Counted from the first letter of the stretch, positions 50,136 through 60,790 are shown. The stretch: 64,000 nt of DNA from Homarus americanus (GCF_018991925.1 NW_024722158.1:4318099-4382098); one strand, 5' to 3'. Notes: generated by a model not told the origin, from the letters alone. Made by a program: numbers and translations.

Positions 50136-50427
50136 TTATAAAGTGTGACCTCTATCCCCCAGCTGGCCGCCGTGGACCAATAACCCAGAATACTGAGAGC
50201 CAGATTGACACTCGCCCGCAATAAGTCTCGTCACATAACTGGCCAATCACCTCCAATCAGTGCATAATTATCGATCTTAACTGGCTAATCATTCTTCAAT
50301 CAGTATCTAGGGTTTAATTAGGTTTGAATATTATCTCTAATTATATGGTTTAGAATACACGCGCACGTACACACACCTTAATCATGCAGGGTAGGAAATA
50401 TTGTCGTCGATTCCGCTATAAATAAGT

Positions 50428-50475
<48 letters not shown>

Positions 50476-50720
50476 GTATCGTTGCGGTTTGGTTAGATGA
50501 GAGCGAGAGAACGTGAGATTAATATAAATTCTACAACGGTTCGTAAGCTGAAATTTCCTGGTAACTGGAGGCGTCTACGAACACAACGAATTGATTGATT
50601 TCTTCTTTAAAACAACAATTACGTAAAAAATGGCATTGGAATTAAAATAAACTTTAAAATAATTTTCCGGTACATGAAATGGGTTTATGTAAATACCGGG
50701 ACGATCACTTACCAGTTTGG
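50136..50720. other. Non-coding interval
   Basis: AG microsatellite at 50431-50471 and AT-rich DNA. No gene. Confidence 0.6.
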
Positions 50721-50744
50721 GGGGGGGGGGGTTAACTAATGAGA

Positions 50745-50925
50745 ATCCATTTACCGGGGAAATACATTATATCGTCCTAATTAATACTGGGTCAATACAT
50801 TCTACCTTCCCTGATACTGGGTCAATGCATTTTCCTCCTTAATTAATACCGGGTCACATTCTATCTTCCGACCTAATACCGGGTCATACATTTCACCCTT
50901 TATCAAAATACTGGGTCAAATCCTT
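50745..50925. repeat. Degenerate tandem repeat with AATACTGGGTCA/AATACCGGGTCA core, 5 copies
   Basis: The core AATAC(T/C)GGGTCA or GATACTGGGTCA recurs about every 35-40 bp with pyrimidine-rich spacers. A 12-G run precedes it (about 50718-50730). Confidence 0.75.
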
Positions 50926-50939
50926 TCTTTCTTTCACAA

Positions 50940-53590
50940 CACTATAATGAAAAGTTACTTACACACATACACACACAGAGTCTACCTTCATGAAATGTGT
51001 CAAGATCAACCTACACTCTCACGTTTCCTGTTACAATAAACTTGGGATAAATTTCAAAATACAGCAGTGATACAAAATACAGCAGGAATACAACATAACA
51101 TTGGCTCACTTCACAACGGTAGTGTAAGGTCGGGGATCATTGTATAAATTTTCAATGCGTTAATTTAATCTCCTAATTGGTGTCATGACGGTGTGTATTT
51201 AGTCTAGGTAGGTTCAGTAGTTTGATAGTTTACGTAGTTTTGTATTTCAGATAGTTACGGTAGTTAGTGTGACGTGTTTCATCTCCGTCGAAAAGATCTG
51301 TTATATAATCCTTTGGTGAATTTAAAGACCCACGATTCCTTCACAAAACATTACTAAATAAACACAAACACACAAAACATCCACTCATAAACCACTTGAT
51401 GTTATTTATAAACATTTGTGAAGGTTAAATCACACGCAGTAATCACCTTAGTGCTGAAATGGAATCAACTAATCACAGATCAACGTTTCATGAGCATTTA
51501 ATAAACTCCCGGTACCGCGCGATACATCAAACGAGGCGAAAATACCTCTACTTGTGATGGTAAGGTCAAAAGGCATCTGAATTGGGTTGTTAACGTGTCT
51601 TTTGGTGGGTGATTAAAGTATCGTCAGCAACTAGGTGCAAAATATAGTAACTGGGCGGAACAGTAAAATAAATCATATCTATTGTCATTAACACGTAATT
51701 AATTCTAAGTCACTAATTGCTACAAGTAAATCGGCCACAATATTTAGGACTGGACGAAAACATTGGACTACGCATGCGTGGCCACAATGCAACGCTGGGG
51801 ATAATTGCTGGCTCGGTAATCTGTAGCTATGTGGCCCCTGGGTGTGGCCTCGCCGGTGTAGGGGTCGTCAATCACTCTAGGTGGGGTAAGCTCTAGAGTG
51901 CACGATGCCTGGTGGTGAAACACACTCTAGAATAATCTGCACCGGACGTGACGTGACTTGATGTGAGGCAAGAGCATTATGGAGGCTTAATTCACACCTA
52001 CGGCATTTTCCTTTTCTAAATAAACTTTCATAATGTCTCAAGTTTAAGTGCCCATAAAATATTAATTCACGATATTTTTTGTTTTTACATTCACAATTAT
52101 TATATCCATTATGCCTAAATAAAACTTTAATATTCAGAAATGAGAATAAGTTTTGAATTTTACATTACAGTTCATTGTACCACCAGGTGAGATGCACTCT
52201 ACTATAGTGAAAACTCTAGAATGGATTTCACCTGATGGTAAAATGGACTCTAGAGTGACCCTTGAGCGTGTTTCACCACTGGGCACCGTACACTCAGTCC
52301 ATCTAGAGTGGTTGACGCCGACCTGAGTTACTTAATTTAAAAACCAATGTAAGAATTGAGAGACAAGTAGCACGAGTGTGTGTGACGACCTTAACAGCAA
52401 TATGAAAGTTAATATAGGAAACCACTACAATGTGTTGGTTAAAACCTCGACCTAGTGAAACGCTGACGATGGATCACTGAAGCGAATATTACTAACCTAA
52501 CCTAACGAGACATTTACCTTACTATGCACAACCACGAACAGTTAGTTAAAATGTTCTAAGTTAACGCTGAACAACAAAAGTTCATAATACGTTCACGTTA
52601 CGCTAAATATCATGTCATAATGATTATGTTCACCAATGATTAAGTTTTATTATAAAATTTAAAATATCAAGCTCTTGCCCGCCACGAGAATCAACAAGGC
52701 GACAGAGTAGTTAAGCATTACTGTAAACAACAGATTCGACAATGGTGATTAGAGTTATATTAAACACTCGTAACTACAACAACAACAACTACGGTCTTTA
52801 ATGCATGTATACACAGTCGCTTCGTCCATTAAACTCCAACTATTACGAGAATACGGATGAAATAAGATAAATAATACGATAACAAGGAAGAAATAAGCTA
52901 AATAATACGAGAATAAGGAAGAAATAAGAGATCCAATCAGTCCTAATGACTCAGTAGCGCGCGACTCCTGTTTTGTCTGCGGCCGCGTCAGGAGGTGGAC
53001 ACTGTTGACCTCTTGACCCAAGCGGCGCTTACCCTACTGACCTTGCAACACGAGGCACCACCACCGCTGCAACACACCTCCCCCCCCCCCACGCCCGCTG
53101 TAACACACTTCACCTACTTTCCTCAACAAACCAATGCACCTCATTCCCCCACAACACACCTCACTACACACCTCCTCACACTCCACAACACCCCCAACAA
53201 CACACCCCCAACAACACACCCCCTACAACACACCTCCTCACCAACACCCCCTACAATGCACACAACAATATAATTTCCTGGATAAATACTAAGTGTCACA
53301 TTATGTAAACAAGATACCGAGAGAAGTGTTGGTCTCCTCTGTAGCCTACATACTAAACATGCTAATTTAACCTAACCTCCTCAGTGTGATCTATTGCCCC
53401 CCTCCCTCCCCCGGCCGTTCATTCTTCACACTCCTAAGGTCAAGAACACCATGTTAAAATTCCACTATGTTCAACACAGCCCAAGAATCGACACCTCACA
53501 ATGTTTTAAAAAAATATTATATTGTATGTTTTAAATTATTGTCTTGTATGAAGGAAGAATTGTACAAAAAAGTGACGATGTGCATTTAGA
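50940..53590. other. Non-coding interval upstream in the putative long intron
   Basis: Mostly single-copy AT-rich DNA. It includes a cluster of CTCTAGAGTG-type palindromes (51865-52310, separate entry) and a CAACACACC(C/T)CC-type repeat (53045-53265). No coding frame could be supported. Confidence 0.55.
51868..52310. repeat. Cluster of CTCTAGA-containing palindromic motifs
   Basis: CTCTAGAGTG or CACTCTAG variants occur near 51872, 51891, 51922, 52195, 52214, 52244 and 52300. Near some is an inverted pair ACCAGGTGAGAT / TTCACCTGATGGT (52183-52237). This may be an eroded hairpin element. Confidence 0.45.
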
Positions 53591-53759
53591 AACTTACTTA
53601 TTACCTGTAAATTGGGGTACAATCCTCCTGGACTCATTCCTAAAACCAAATATGACACAGCTAACCTTGGATAAACAGTTGTCATCATTTGTTCTTGACT
53701 AAAGTTAGGAAATTATTATGGTAATCCGAGAATTTCTAAAGACAGGTGACTGCTACTGA

Positions 53760-54085
53760 CCTCAAGAGGGAGTAATGACCTTGTTCAGTATTAGCAGGTA
53801 AGAAGTATCTCAAGTGTTATCTAAATTATCACAGCCTGGACGTGACTACCGCAAGGAGGCTCTTAGTGACCTCAAGAGCCTGTGTTATGACCCCCAGCGG
53901 CGGGAGTATTGACCTTGCCGCTACCACACCGCCTACATCAAACAACAATTGAGTTAAGTACCACTTCTAAGGGGTCACCAGCGGTCGCCCAGGGTGACTG
54001 TGGTAGCCTGGTGGTCCTAGGAAGCTGGGAATTCTACCATACAAAAGACATGACCTTTAGTGCAGCAGGCGGGGGAGTACTGACC
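53760..54085. repeat. Three dispersed copies of a GGGAGTANTGACCTTG motif around the candidate exon donor
   Basis: GGGAGTAATGACCTTGTTC near 53768, GGGAGTATTGACCTTGCCG near 53905 and GGGGAGTACTGACCTTGCG at 54072-54090. The last contains the splice donor of the candidate exon. On the minus strand each copy has an AAGGTCA(G/A/T)TAC donor-like sequence. Confidence 0.6.
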
Positions 54086-54246
54086 TTGCGTGTGTCGGCC
54101 GTGTTGGTAGCCAGGTCGCGCGAGGGCGGAGTGCGGCCAGACGCGCGCCCCAACAACTTTCTCAAGCTGGACTCCACGATCTTGGAGGAGATGTAGACAC
54201 CTGAACCACTAATATCTATTTCCTCTACGATGGGTGAAGCACTCAT
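54085..54246 (-). CDS. Candidate first coding exon (unknown protein N-terminus, possibly long SPOP/rdx isoform)
   Basis: From ATG at 54244-54246 the minus strand encodes 54 residues, MSASPIVEEIDISGSGVYIS then SKIVESSLRKLLGRASGRTP and PSRDLATNTADTRK, ending at donor AAG/GTCAGT in phase 0. The long-isoform exon at 22168 begins in phase 0 in its open upstream frame, so a join would be in frame. The segment is CpG-rich (GCGCGCG, CGCGCG words), as expected of a 5' exon. The frame stays open 5' of the ATG to 54438 (CYSCEGSPTAVKVEPSGPAE, ENLKKIIRKALLG) without another ATG. Either translation starts at 54246 or an acceptor lies within. The ATG context is weak (T at -3). I do not recognise the protein. 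It could be a separate gene. Confidence 0.4.
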
Positions 54247-54439
54247 GCACTCAAATACACACCCGCGGGCGCACTCAAATTTCCTACAGGGTGTGCTGGC
54301 AGGTAAACGTGTGCCCAGCAAGGCTTTTCTGATAATCTTTTTCAAGTTCTCCTCAGCGGGTCCACTGGGCTCCACCTTTACTGCTGTAGGAGAACCTTCA
54401 CAGCTATAACACACAATTTCCCCGTGGAGCTGTAGGTTT

Positions 54440-55290
54440 CACGCTCCCGGAGCATCTTTGGCTGTCATTTCAAAACACATCGGCGAAGGAACTTTTCTTT
54501 ATATTCTGACCTCCTCCTCCTCAAACACTTAAGTGATTAACACACAAACTTAACGTTAACTCCAGAGAGGTAAGGTGCTGTCGTGAGCTGTGTACTGTGA
54601 TCCTGAGTAAGTGTCGCACATCGAGGGTACTCTTTCATGAGCTCTTGGTGGGGAGAAAGAGAGACACACACCACCGCCACGTTTTCACTGTTTCCAAATT
54701 AATTTCAACACCTCAAGTGCACTAACCTTCAACGCAGGTCACAGTGAAATTCAATACACGCCGAAACGCCACCAACCACACAGGGTCGAAATTCTATCAA
54801 ACGCTGTAGATTTGTGGTGATTTAACCGTTCACTGTGAAGTATGTTGTTTCATGCTACTTCTCAAGCTCTACACGACGCCGTAAATATCACACGTTTAGG
54901 CAAATTTTAAGCTTCATGTGTATCCAATTGGGTGTATAGAGCCTTGTGGTGAGAGAGGCGGTAGTGTGACGTCCTCCTCCCAACACCGTCACGTGTGAAC
55001 TGCAAGGCAAACCTAACCTACACTCGAAATGAGTTGCTGGAGGCTGAGTCAGTTGCCAGTTAACACGTTACCACCCTTATTATCCACAATTCTTCGCTTT
55101 TCAACTACATTTGTATATTTTTCAATCATGTGTGATATAAACTTGATAAAAAATATAAGATCTGTGAGCAGTATGGAGTGTACATAACGAAATCTGTCTT
55201 TTGAGGTTAATGTGGCAACAGGAGCGAACGAGCGACCCCAGCCTTCGACAGGGGCCACGATGCCACGTACCTCAAGACTCTAAGCTACAC
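54440..55290. promoter_or_regulatory. Region upstream of the candidate first exon, possible promoter
   Basis: GTGTGACGTCC (CRE-like) and CACGTGTG (E-box) lie near 54965-54998. CpG content is above the neighbourhood average. No TATA box and no arthropod initiator in a convincing place. Offered only because of its position. Confidence 0.2.
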
Positions 55291-56310
55291 AACACCAGTA
55301 TAAACCAACGCTATACTCTATTACCTTGACGACCCGTAAATAGTAATACTAGTCATCAATACACAAAACCCAACCGGTGTTACTGTCTCTATTACTTACC
55401 AGACAACACTAACGAGAGACGAGAAATAACAAAAGGAAACGGTTTGCCCTGGTCGAAAATGTGTTCTATGCCATGGCCTATCGCGAATGGGAACGGGGGG
55501 GGGATTGGAGCCAGCGCTGAGGAACCAAGGATACACACACACACACATACATACATACCTCCCAGTCTTACACACACGTCACTGTCCTCCACCCAATCAT
55601 ACTACTAATATCACGGGTTCTTTCCCTCTTCCCTCCCTCCACTGAACAAATTCCTCCTGAACTTAGTAACGGCAAATGACATTATAAAGTGAGACAGAGG
55701 AGCAGCAAGGTGTGTATAATTGGGCCTAGGTTATCGCCAAGGTTACCCACACCAACCTCGGCTTATTACCTCTCCATCTCTTACCCTTTTCAATGGGGAA
55801 AATTAATACTACCTTAACCGAACTTGGTATTAAATCCTTCTTCCGGTATTTGTTATCGAGACGAGGTAACCGGCCATCACGATTATATAAACCGGATATA
55901 ATAACACGTAGGAGAGCGAATGACCCTTTTAGGTGTTAAGGAACTATCAAATGTGTTGTTTATCGTCGTCCCCCCCTCCCTCCCCCCCCCCTCTCCCTAA
56001 CCAGATAATACTGTACACTTGCCGCTGTTTATCTCAAGAATGCATTACCCAAATGACGTGTACATTTCCTGGGTAGAATTATATTACATATGTACATAAC
56101 CTTCGGCCTCTCGCGGTGTGCTGATTATCTGTACTGATGTAATATGTAAATTTCCTATATCACCTGTGTACTTTACCTGTTCCCTCGGTGTTACATAATG
56201 TACTTTACCGATGTACTGTACACTTTTTGTATGTAACTACCCAGATGTACTTAACTATCCCCTTGTTATTACTTAAATGTACTTTACTGCATTAGTTACC
56301 TTATAATATG
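55291..56310. other. Non-coding interval
   Basis: Short CA/ATAC run (55532-55558), C-rich patch (55971-55995), and TGTACTTTAC-type degenerate repeats (56150-56300). No gene. Confidence 0.6.
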
Positions 56311-56311
56311 T

Positions 56312-56525
56312 ACACTTAACATCGTCCTCAAAGGGTTAAATCATCTCCATCAAAGGGTTAAAACATCGTCCTCAAAGGGTTAAAAAATAATTGGCATCAA
56401 AGGGTCCAAACGTCATCATCAAAGGGTTAAAACGTCGCCATCAACAGGTTAAAAGATCATCAAAGGGTTAAAACGTTGCCATCAAAGGGTTAAACCATCG
56501 TCTCCCAAAGAGTTAAAACATCACC
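56312..56525. repeat. Minisatellite CATC(G/A)TCCTCAAAGGGTTAAA, about 22 bp, 9 copies
   Basis: The core TCAAAGGGTTAAA recurs with spacers CATCGTCC, CGTCATCA and CGTTGCCA. It is related to the next array by the shared AAGGGGTTAA core. Confidence 0.88.
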
Positions 56526-56995
56526 TTAACCCCCCCCCCACAAACCTTATCAAATAAAACCCCTTAAAATCCCCAAATAAACCTAAACTCAAGGAAATAC
56601 GGACGAGAAATTAAGTCCTTAAATCCAGGTTAATTTACCCTAAAATAAACCGTATTTAATAACCACAAAAACATACCTCAAGATGGCCGATTCTTAAACG
56701 ATCTTACGCGAATTTTTTTTTACCTTCAGATAAATCAAACCTGACTTACGAGGTTAATTAAAAGAAAGTGAATAGTATATTTAAGACCATTTTATACGAG
56801 TTTATAAAAAAAATTATATAAGACATTACAAACACTCGAATATTTAATTATTTTTGGTAATAAATTATAAGTAATTTATATTGGAATTAAAGGGCATTTA
56901 ATTATGGACTTACAGCAGTTAAATGTAATTAATTTTGGATTCAGAGTAGTTAAAGGGTAATTATCGACCTACAATAGTTACAAGTTAATTAATCG
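56526..56995. other. Non-coding AT-rich interval
   Basis: Nothing recognised apart from AAGATGGCCG near 56680, a YY1-like word. Confidence 0.6.
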
Positions 56996-56996
56996 T

Positions 56997-57312
56997 ACTC
57001 AAGGGATAGTCATAGTACTCACGGTGTTAGTCATCGTACTCAAGGTGTTAATCCATAGTACTAAAGGGGTAAAGTACTCAAGGGGTTGAATCATCATATT
57101 AAAGGGGTAAAATCATCATACTCAAGGGGTTAAATCATCATACTTAAGGGGTTAAATCATCATACTCAAGGGGTTAAGTCATCATACTCAAGGGGTTAAG
57201 TCATCATACTCAAGGGGTTAAATCATCATACTCAAGGGGTTAAATCATCATACTAAAGGGGTTAAATCATCATACTCAAGGGGTTAAATCATCATATTTA
57301 AAAGGTTAAGTC
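56997..57312. repeat. Minisatellite, 22-bp unit, about 14 copies
   Basis: The unit is ATCATACTCAAGGGGTTAAA with TC. The first copies are degenerate (CATCGTACTCAAGGTGTTA). An inverted short version stands at 59878-59950. Confidence 0.93.
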
Positions 57313-57935
57313 ATTAAACAAAAAACAAACACAAAAATCTATAAAAAAAAATCATGGTTTAAAATACAAAAAAAAATTAAAATCCCAACCAATATGGCGT
57401 CGGTAGAGCATCAAGACTCGAGGGAAATGTCCAGAGGAGAAGCAAGGGGGAGGGGGAATCGACTCGTATCAGCAGGTTTTCTCAAGAGGCGCACTGCAGG
57501 AAGGGAATCAAGCGCTCATTGTACGGCAGGCAGCGGTGGTTGAGTCACGGCAGCAAGGTAGTCACGTACCAGGTGGGGGAGGAGGGGAGGGAGGAAGGGT
57601 TTGATAGAGGGTGGGAGGGGTTTGGTAGAGGGGAGGAAGAGGTTTGATAGAGGGGAGGGGGTGTTGATCTGTGACTCTGAACTTGACCTTTGGTGCTTTA
57701 AGTTCATAATAAATAGTAAATCCCCTTGTTAGGTCATCACAAACAAGTAGTCCCTCTGTCCTAGCTGAGGTGTACAGGGGGCTAGTGTGTACGTTAATCT
57801 AGTCTTACACTATGTACTAAACTGTACTGTGTTATGAGTACATTGATGGTCGTGTGATAACTTGTCGTCCATTAAATACGTACACAAATGTACTAATTGT
57901 ATTGTGTACAGTAATTGTTCCCGGGTTAATTGGTT
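57313..57935. other. Non-coding interval
   Basis: GGGTTTG(A/G)TAGAGGG(G/T)(G/A)GGA repeats (57595-57665) and single-copy DNA. No gene. Confidence 0.6.
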
Positions 57936-57939
57936 AAGT

Positions 57940-58175
57940 TAGGTCAGGTCAGGTCAAGCTCGATCACGTGAGGTATGTTAGGTTAGGTAAATAAATTATC
58001 GTTCTTTGCCCATTCGTGACCTGGTGACCTTATAAAAGAGGTCAGGGGTCAAGGTCACACTATCCGGGTACTCCTCTCTCTATTGGTGTTTGACCAAATG
58101 ACCTCGACCGTGACCTTCATGGATGGGTCAAGGTTCACTTATCCCAACTAAGCGTTCTGACCCCGACCAGGCCCC
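57940..58175. promoter_or_regulatory. Second cluster of AGGTCA half-sites
   Basis: AGGTCAGGTCAGGTCAAG near 57946, AGGTCAGGGGTCAAGGTCAC near 58039 (a DR1-like pair plus a TCAAGGTCA monomer site), then inverted ATGACCTCGACCGTGACCTT near 58098 and GGTCAAGGTTCA near 58126. It adjoins telomere-like GTTAGGTTAGGT, so part may be decay of that repeat. Confidence 0.25.
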
Positions 58176-58231
58176 CCCCCCCCCAAGATGCTTTAGAGGT
58201 CAAACGGATAAATTAACAAGCGTTAACTGAC

Positions 58232-58262
58232 CTTGAATCACCTGAAGATTAGCCACCCTAAC
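58232..58262. mobile_element. Dispersed palindromic element, copy D (one arm tip)
   Basis: AATCACCTGAAGATTAGCCA followed by CCCTAACA matches the arm tip of the other copies. The rest is missing. Confidence 0.45.
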
Positions 58263-58664
58263 ACTATTTGGGGGGGGAAGGGGTTAGGTTGGGTTCACAA
58301 TAACAACCAAACTAACACATTAACATAACCAATTCAACATGAACCAAACCAAGGTCGTTCTTCACTTAGGTCAACCTCCGACCCGTAACTTTCTACTTTC
58401 TTTGACTTTCACTTAAATCATTGTCTTCCAATCCTAGGCTTTCACTTAAGTTTCTGTCATCAAATTATTAATACTTTCTTTAACAAACTAGAGTACCCCA
58501 AAGTTTCACCTGTGACTGTCCTTACTTTCCTATACTTTCAAAATACTTTCTGTCGTCAAATTTATACTTTTGAACTACTTTTCACTGAGAGAGAGGTAAG
58601 TGACCTGATTTCTACAATAGCTGGAGTCGTTTCCCCCGTTTTCTCCAGCCTCGTTCGCATCGCC

Positions 58665-58770
58665 GGAGGAGGAGGAGGAAGAGGGAGAAGAGGAGGAAGA
58701 GAAGGGGCAGGAGGGGAGGCAGAAGAGGAGGAGGAAGAGGGAAAAGAGGAGGGGGAAGAAGAGGAGGTGT
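58665..58770. repeat. GGA/GAA polypurine tract
   Basis: GGAGGAGGAGGAAGAGGGAG-type sequence giving Glu/Gly frames. Confidence 0.85.
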
Positions 58771-58784
58771 ACTTCAACAATTTC

Positions 58785-58950
58785 TACCACAATTTCTACT
58801 ACAACTGCTATTACCAATACTACCACTATTACTACCACTACCACTACTACCACTATTACTACCACTACCACTACTACCACTACCACTACTACCACTATTA
58901 ATACCACTACCACTACTACCACTATTACTACCACTATCACTACTACCACC
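58785..58950. repeat. ACT/ACC trinucleotide and ACCACTACT(A/C)CCACTATT array
   Basis: Composite 15-24 bp units of TACCAC and TACTATTAC. The Tyr/His frames are array translations. Confidence 0.92.
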
Positions 58951-59175
58951 TTAATATATATATCCTAATACAAAAGTCGTTAACTATAGCTGTGTTGAGC
59001 CGCAAAGCAAACCTAAGGAGAGAGAAGGACAGTCGACATCTCATCCAGGCTGTAACATAACCACTACTACTACTACAAGGTGTTACAATTTACTACAAAA
59101 TGACACCAGTAATTACAGACTTTCCCTGTACCTTTGAGAGTAATAACAATAACATGACAAACTACCATGAGTTGT

Positions 59176-59235
59176 TTTACCTGAAGATTAGCCCCCCAGT
59201 TTATGTCACCTGATGGTTAAACACCCTACACCACC
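59176..59235. mobile_element. Dispersed palindromic element, copy E (one full arm)
   Basis: TTACCTGAAGATTAGCCCCC, CAGTTTATGTCACCTGATGG, TTAAACACCCTACACC. This is the cleanest single arm and the nearest relative of the 30-bp array at 29.3 kb. It is followed at once by a GT microsatellite (59246-59274). Confidence 0.65.
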
Positions 59236-59238
59236 TTG

Positions 59239-59277
<39 letters not shown>

Positions 59278-59319
59278 ATCAACAAGTGTACTGTACAACA
59301 CAAAGACAGTACATTACAC

Positions 59320-59420
59320 TCCATACTCCAACACCCTCCTCCAACACCCTCCACCAACACCCTCCTCCAACACCCTCCACCAACACCCTCCTCCAACACC
59401 CTCCACCAACACCCTCCTCC
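59320..59420. repeat. Minisatellite CCAACACCCTCCTCCAACACCCT CCA, 13/26-bp unit
   Basis: CAACACCCTCCTC alternates with CAACACCCTCCAC seven to eight times. Confidence 0.93.
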
Positions 59421-59516
59421 AACTTTCCAAACGTTTGCTGTCAATTTCTCTTCAACTGTCTAGCTGAGCACGACAGGAGAGAGCTTTCCACCTTCTGTCC
59501 GCTGTCGTGTTTACCG

Positions 59517-59775
59517 TCACCTGCTGCCTATCTGTACTCAACCTGCTGTCTCTGTACTCAACCTACTGTCTATCTGTACTGTGTCTCTCTGTACTCAACC
59601 TACTGTCTATCTGTACTCTGTCTGTACTCAACCTGCTGTCTATCTGTACTGTCTCTCTGTGTTCAACCTGCTGTTTCTGTACTCAACTTACTGTCTCTAT
59701 GTACTCAACCTACTGTCTATCTGTACTCAACCTACTGTCTCTATGTACTCAACCTACTATCTCTCTGTACTCAGC
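59517..59775. repeat. Minisatellite CTGTCTATCTGTACTCAACC, 20-24 bp unit, about 11 copies
   Basis: CAACCTACTGTC or CAACCTGCTGTC alternates with TCTCTGTACT or TATCTGTACT. Unit length varies. It yields Leu/Ser/Cys/Tyr-rich spurious frames. Confidence 0.93.
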
Positions 59776-59865
59776 CAAAAATGTAAACAAACTCGTATTT
59801 CTATGGTTCTTAAATGCTGAGTACAATACCTTGGCACTGGTTCGGGGTCTTGAGTACAAAGATAA

Positions 59866-59955
59866 CTTTTTGAGTACGATACCTTAACCCCTTGAGTACG
59901 ATGACTTAACCCCTTGAGTACAATAACTAAATCTATTGAGTACGATAACTTAAGA
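59866..59955. repeat. Short inverted relative of the 57-kb array
   Basis: TTGAGTACGATACCTTAACC and CCTTGAGTACGATGACTTAA are the reverse-complement pattern of the ATCATACTCAAGGGGTTAA unit, about four copies, the last ones without the CCCC. Confidence 0.7.
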
Positions 59956-60339
59956 ACACCGAAGGGCTAAAAATATAACAGTGAACAACCATAACAATAT
60001 AACAGTGAACAACCATAACAATATAACAGTGAACAACTATAACAGTGGTGAAAGTTCTTGCTGTTATCACGTGACTCTTAACACTTTCTGAATACAAGAT
60101 GAAAGCTCTCTCTCTCTCTCTCTCTCCGTCAAGCCACAGGTAAGGAGAGGAAAGACAATGTTACAAGTAATGACAAAATGATGATGGGAAGATAATGAGA
60201 GGGGGAAGGTGAGAGGGGAGAGGGGAGAGGGGAGGGGAGGGGAGAGGGAAGGTGAGGGTGAGGGAAGAGAGGGAGAGCAAAGAAATTTATTACAAAACTC
60301 GAAATCCAAAATAAACTCTGCAATAACGAAACAAAACAC

Positions 60340-60790
60340 GAACGTAATGCGGAACAAATACACGAACCGGAAGTAATAAAAACACCGGTACACGACCCGG
60401 AAAAGTGGTGCAAAGTTACAGGACCAGCAAGTTAAAATTTCTCCTGAACATAACCCGGAATTTAACCAAAATCTACGGTACACGATCCGGATAATTCAGA
60501 AGTTTAATAGAAAATACAAAATCAGTTACATAACCGGCTCTAAATTAAAAAAAAAACCAGTTTATGACCCAGATATAAGAATCAAGGTTACATAACCTGG
60601 AAATTAGTTTCAGAAAAATCCAGTATATGACCCAGAAATAAGATCCGATATTATACACCGAGAAATTAAAATATCTGGTACACAACCCGAAGATACGAAC
60701 CCAAATTACTAGACCAGGAAGCTGCAGGATCCGGAAATAGTCATGCAAGTTACATGAACCGGAATTATGCATGTAACACGACCTGTAAAT
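60340..60790. repeat. Degenerate tandem array with ACACGACCCGGAA-like core, about 12 copies
   Basis: The core (T)ACA(C/T)(G/A)ACCCGGAA(A/T) or TATGACCCAGAAATAAG recurs every 30-40 bp with AT-rich spacers. The array has been eroded but the CCGGA block is the best kept part. Confidence 0.65.

Noticed and set aside
53909..54196. Plus-strand frame of 95 codons over the 54-kb CpG-rich patch
   Set aside because: The opposite strand gives a more protein-like peptide and a proper splice donor, so this frame is treated as its shadow.
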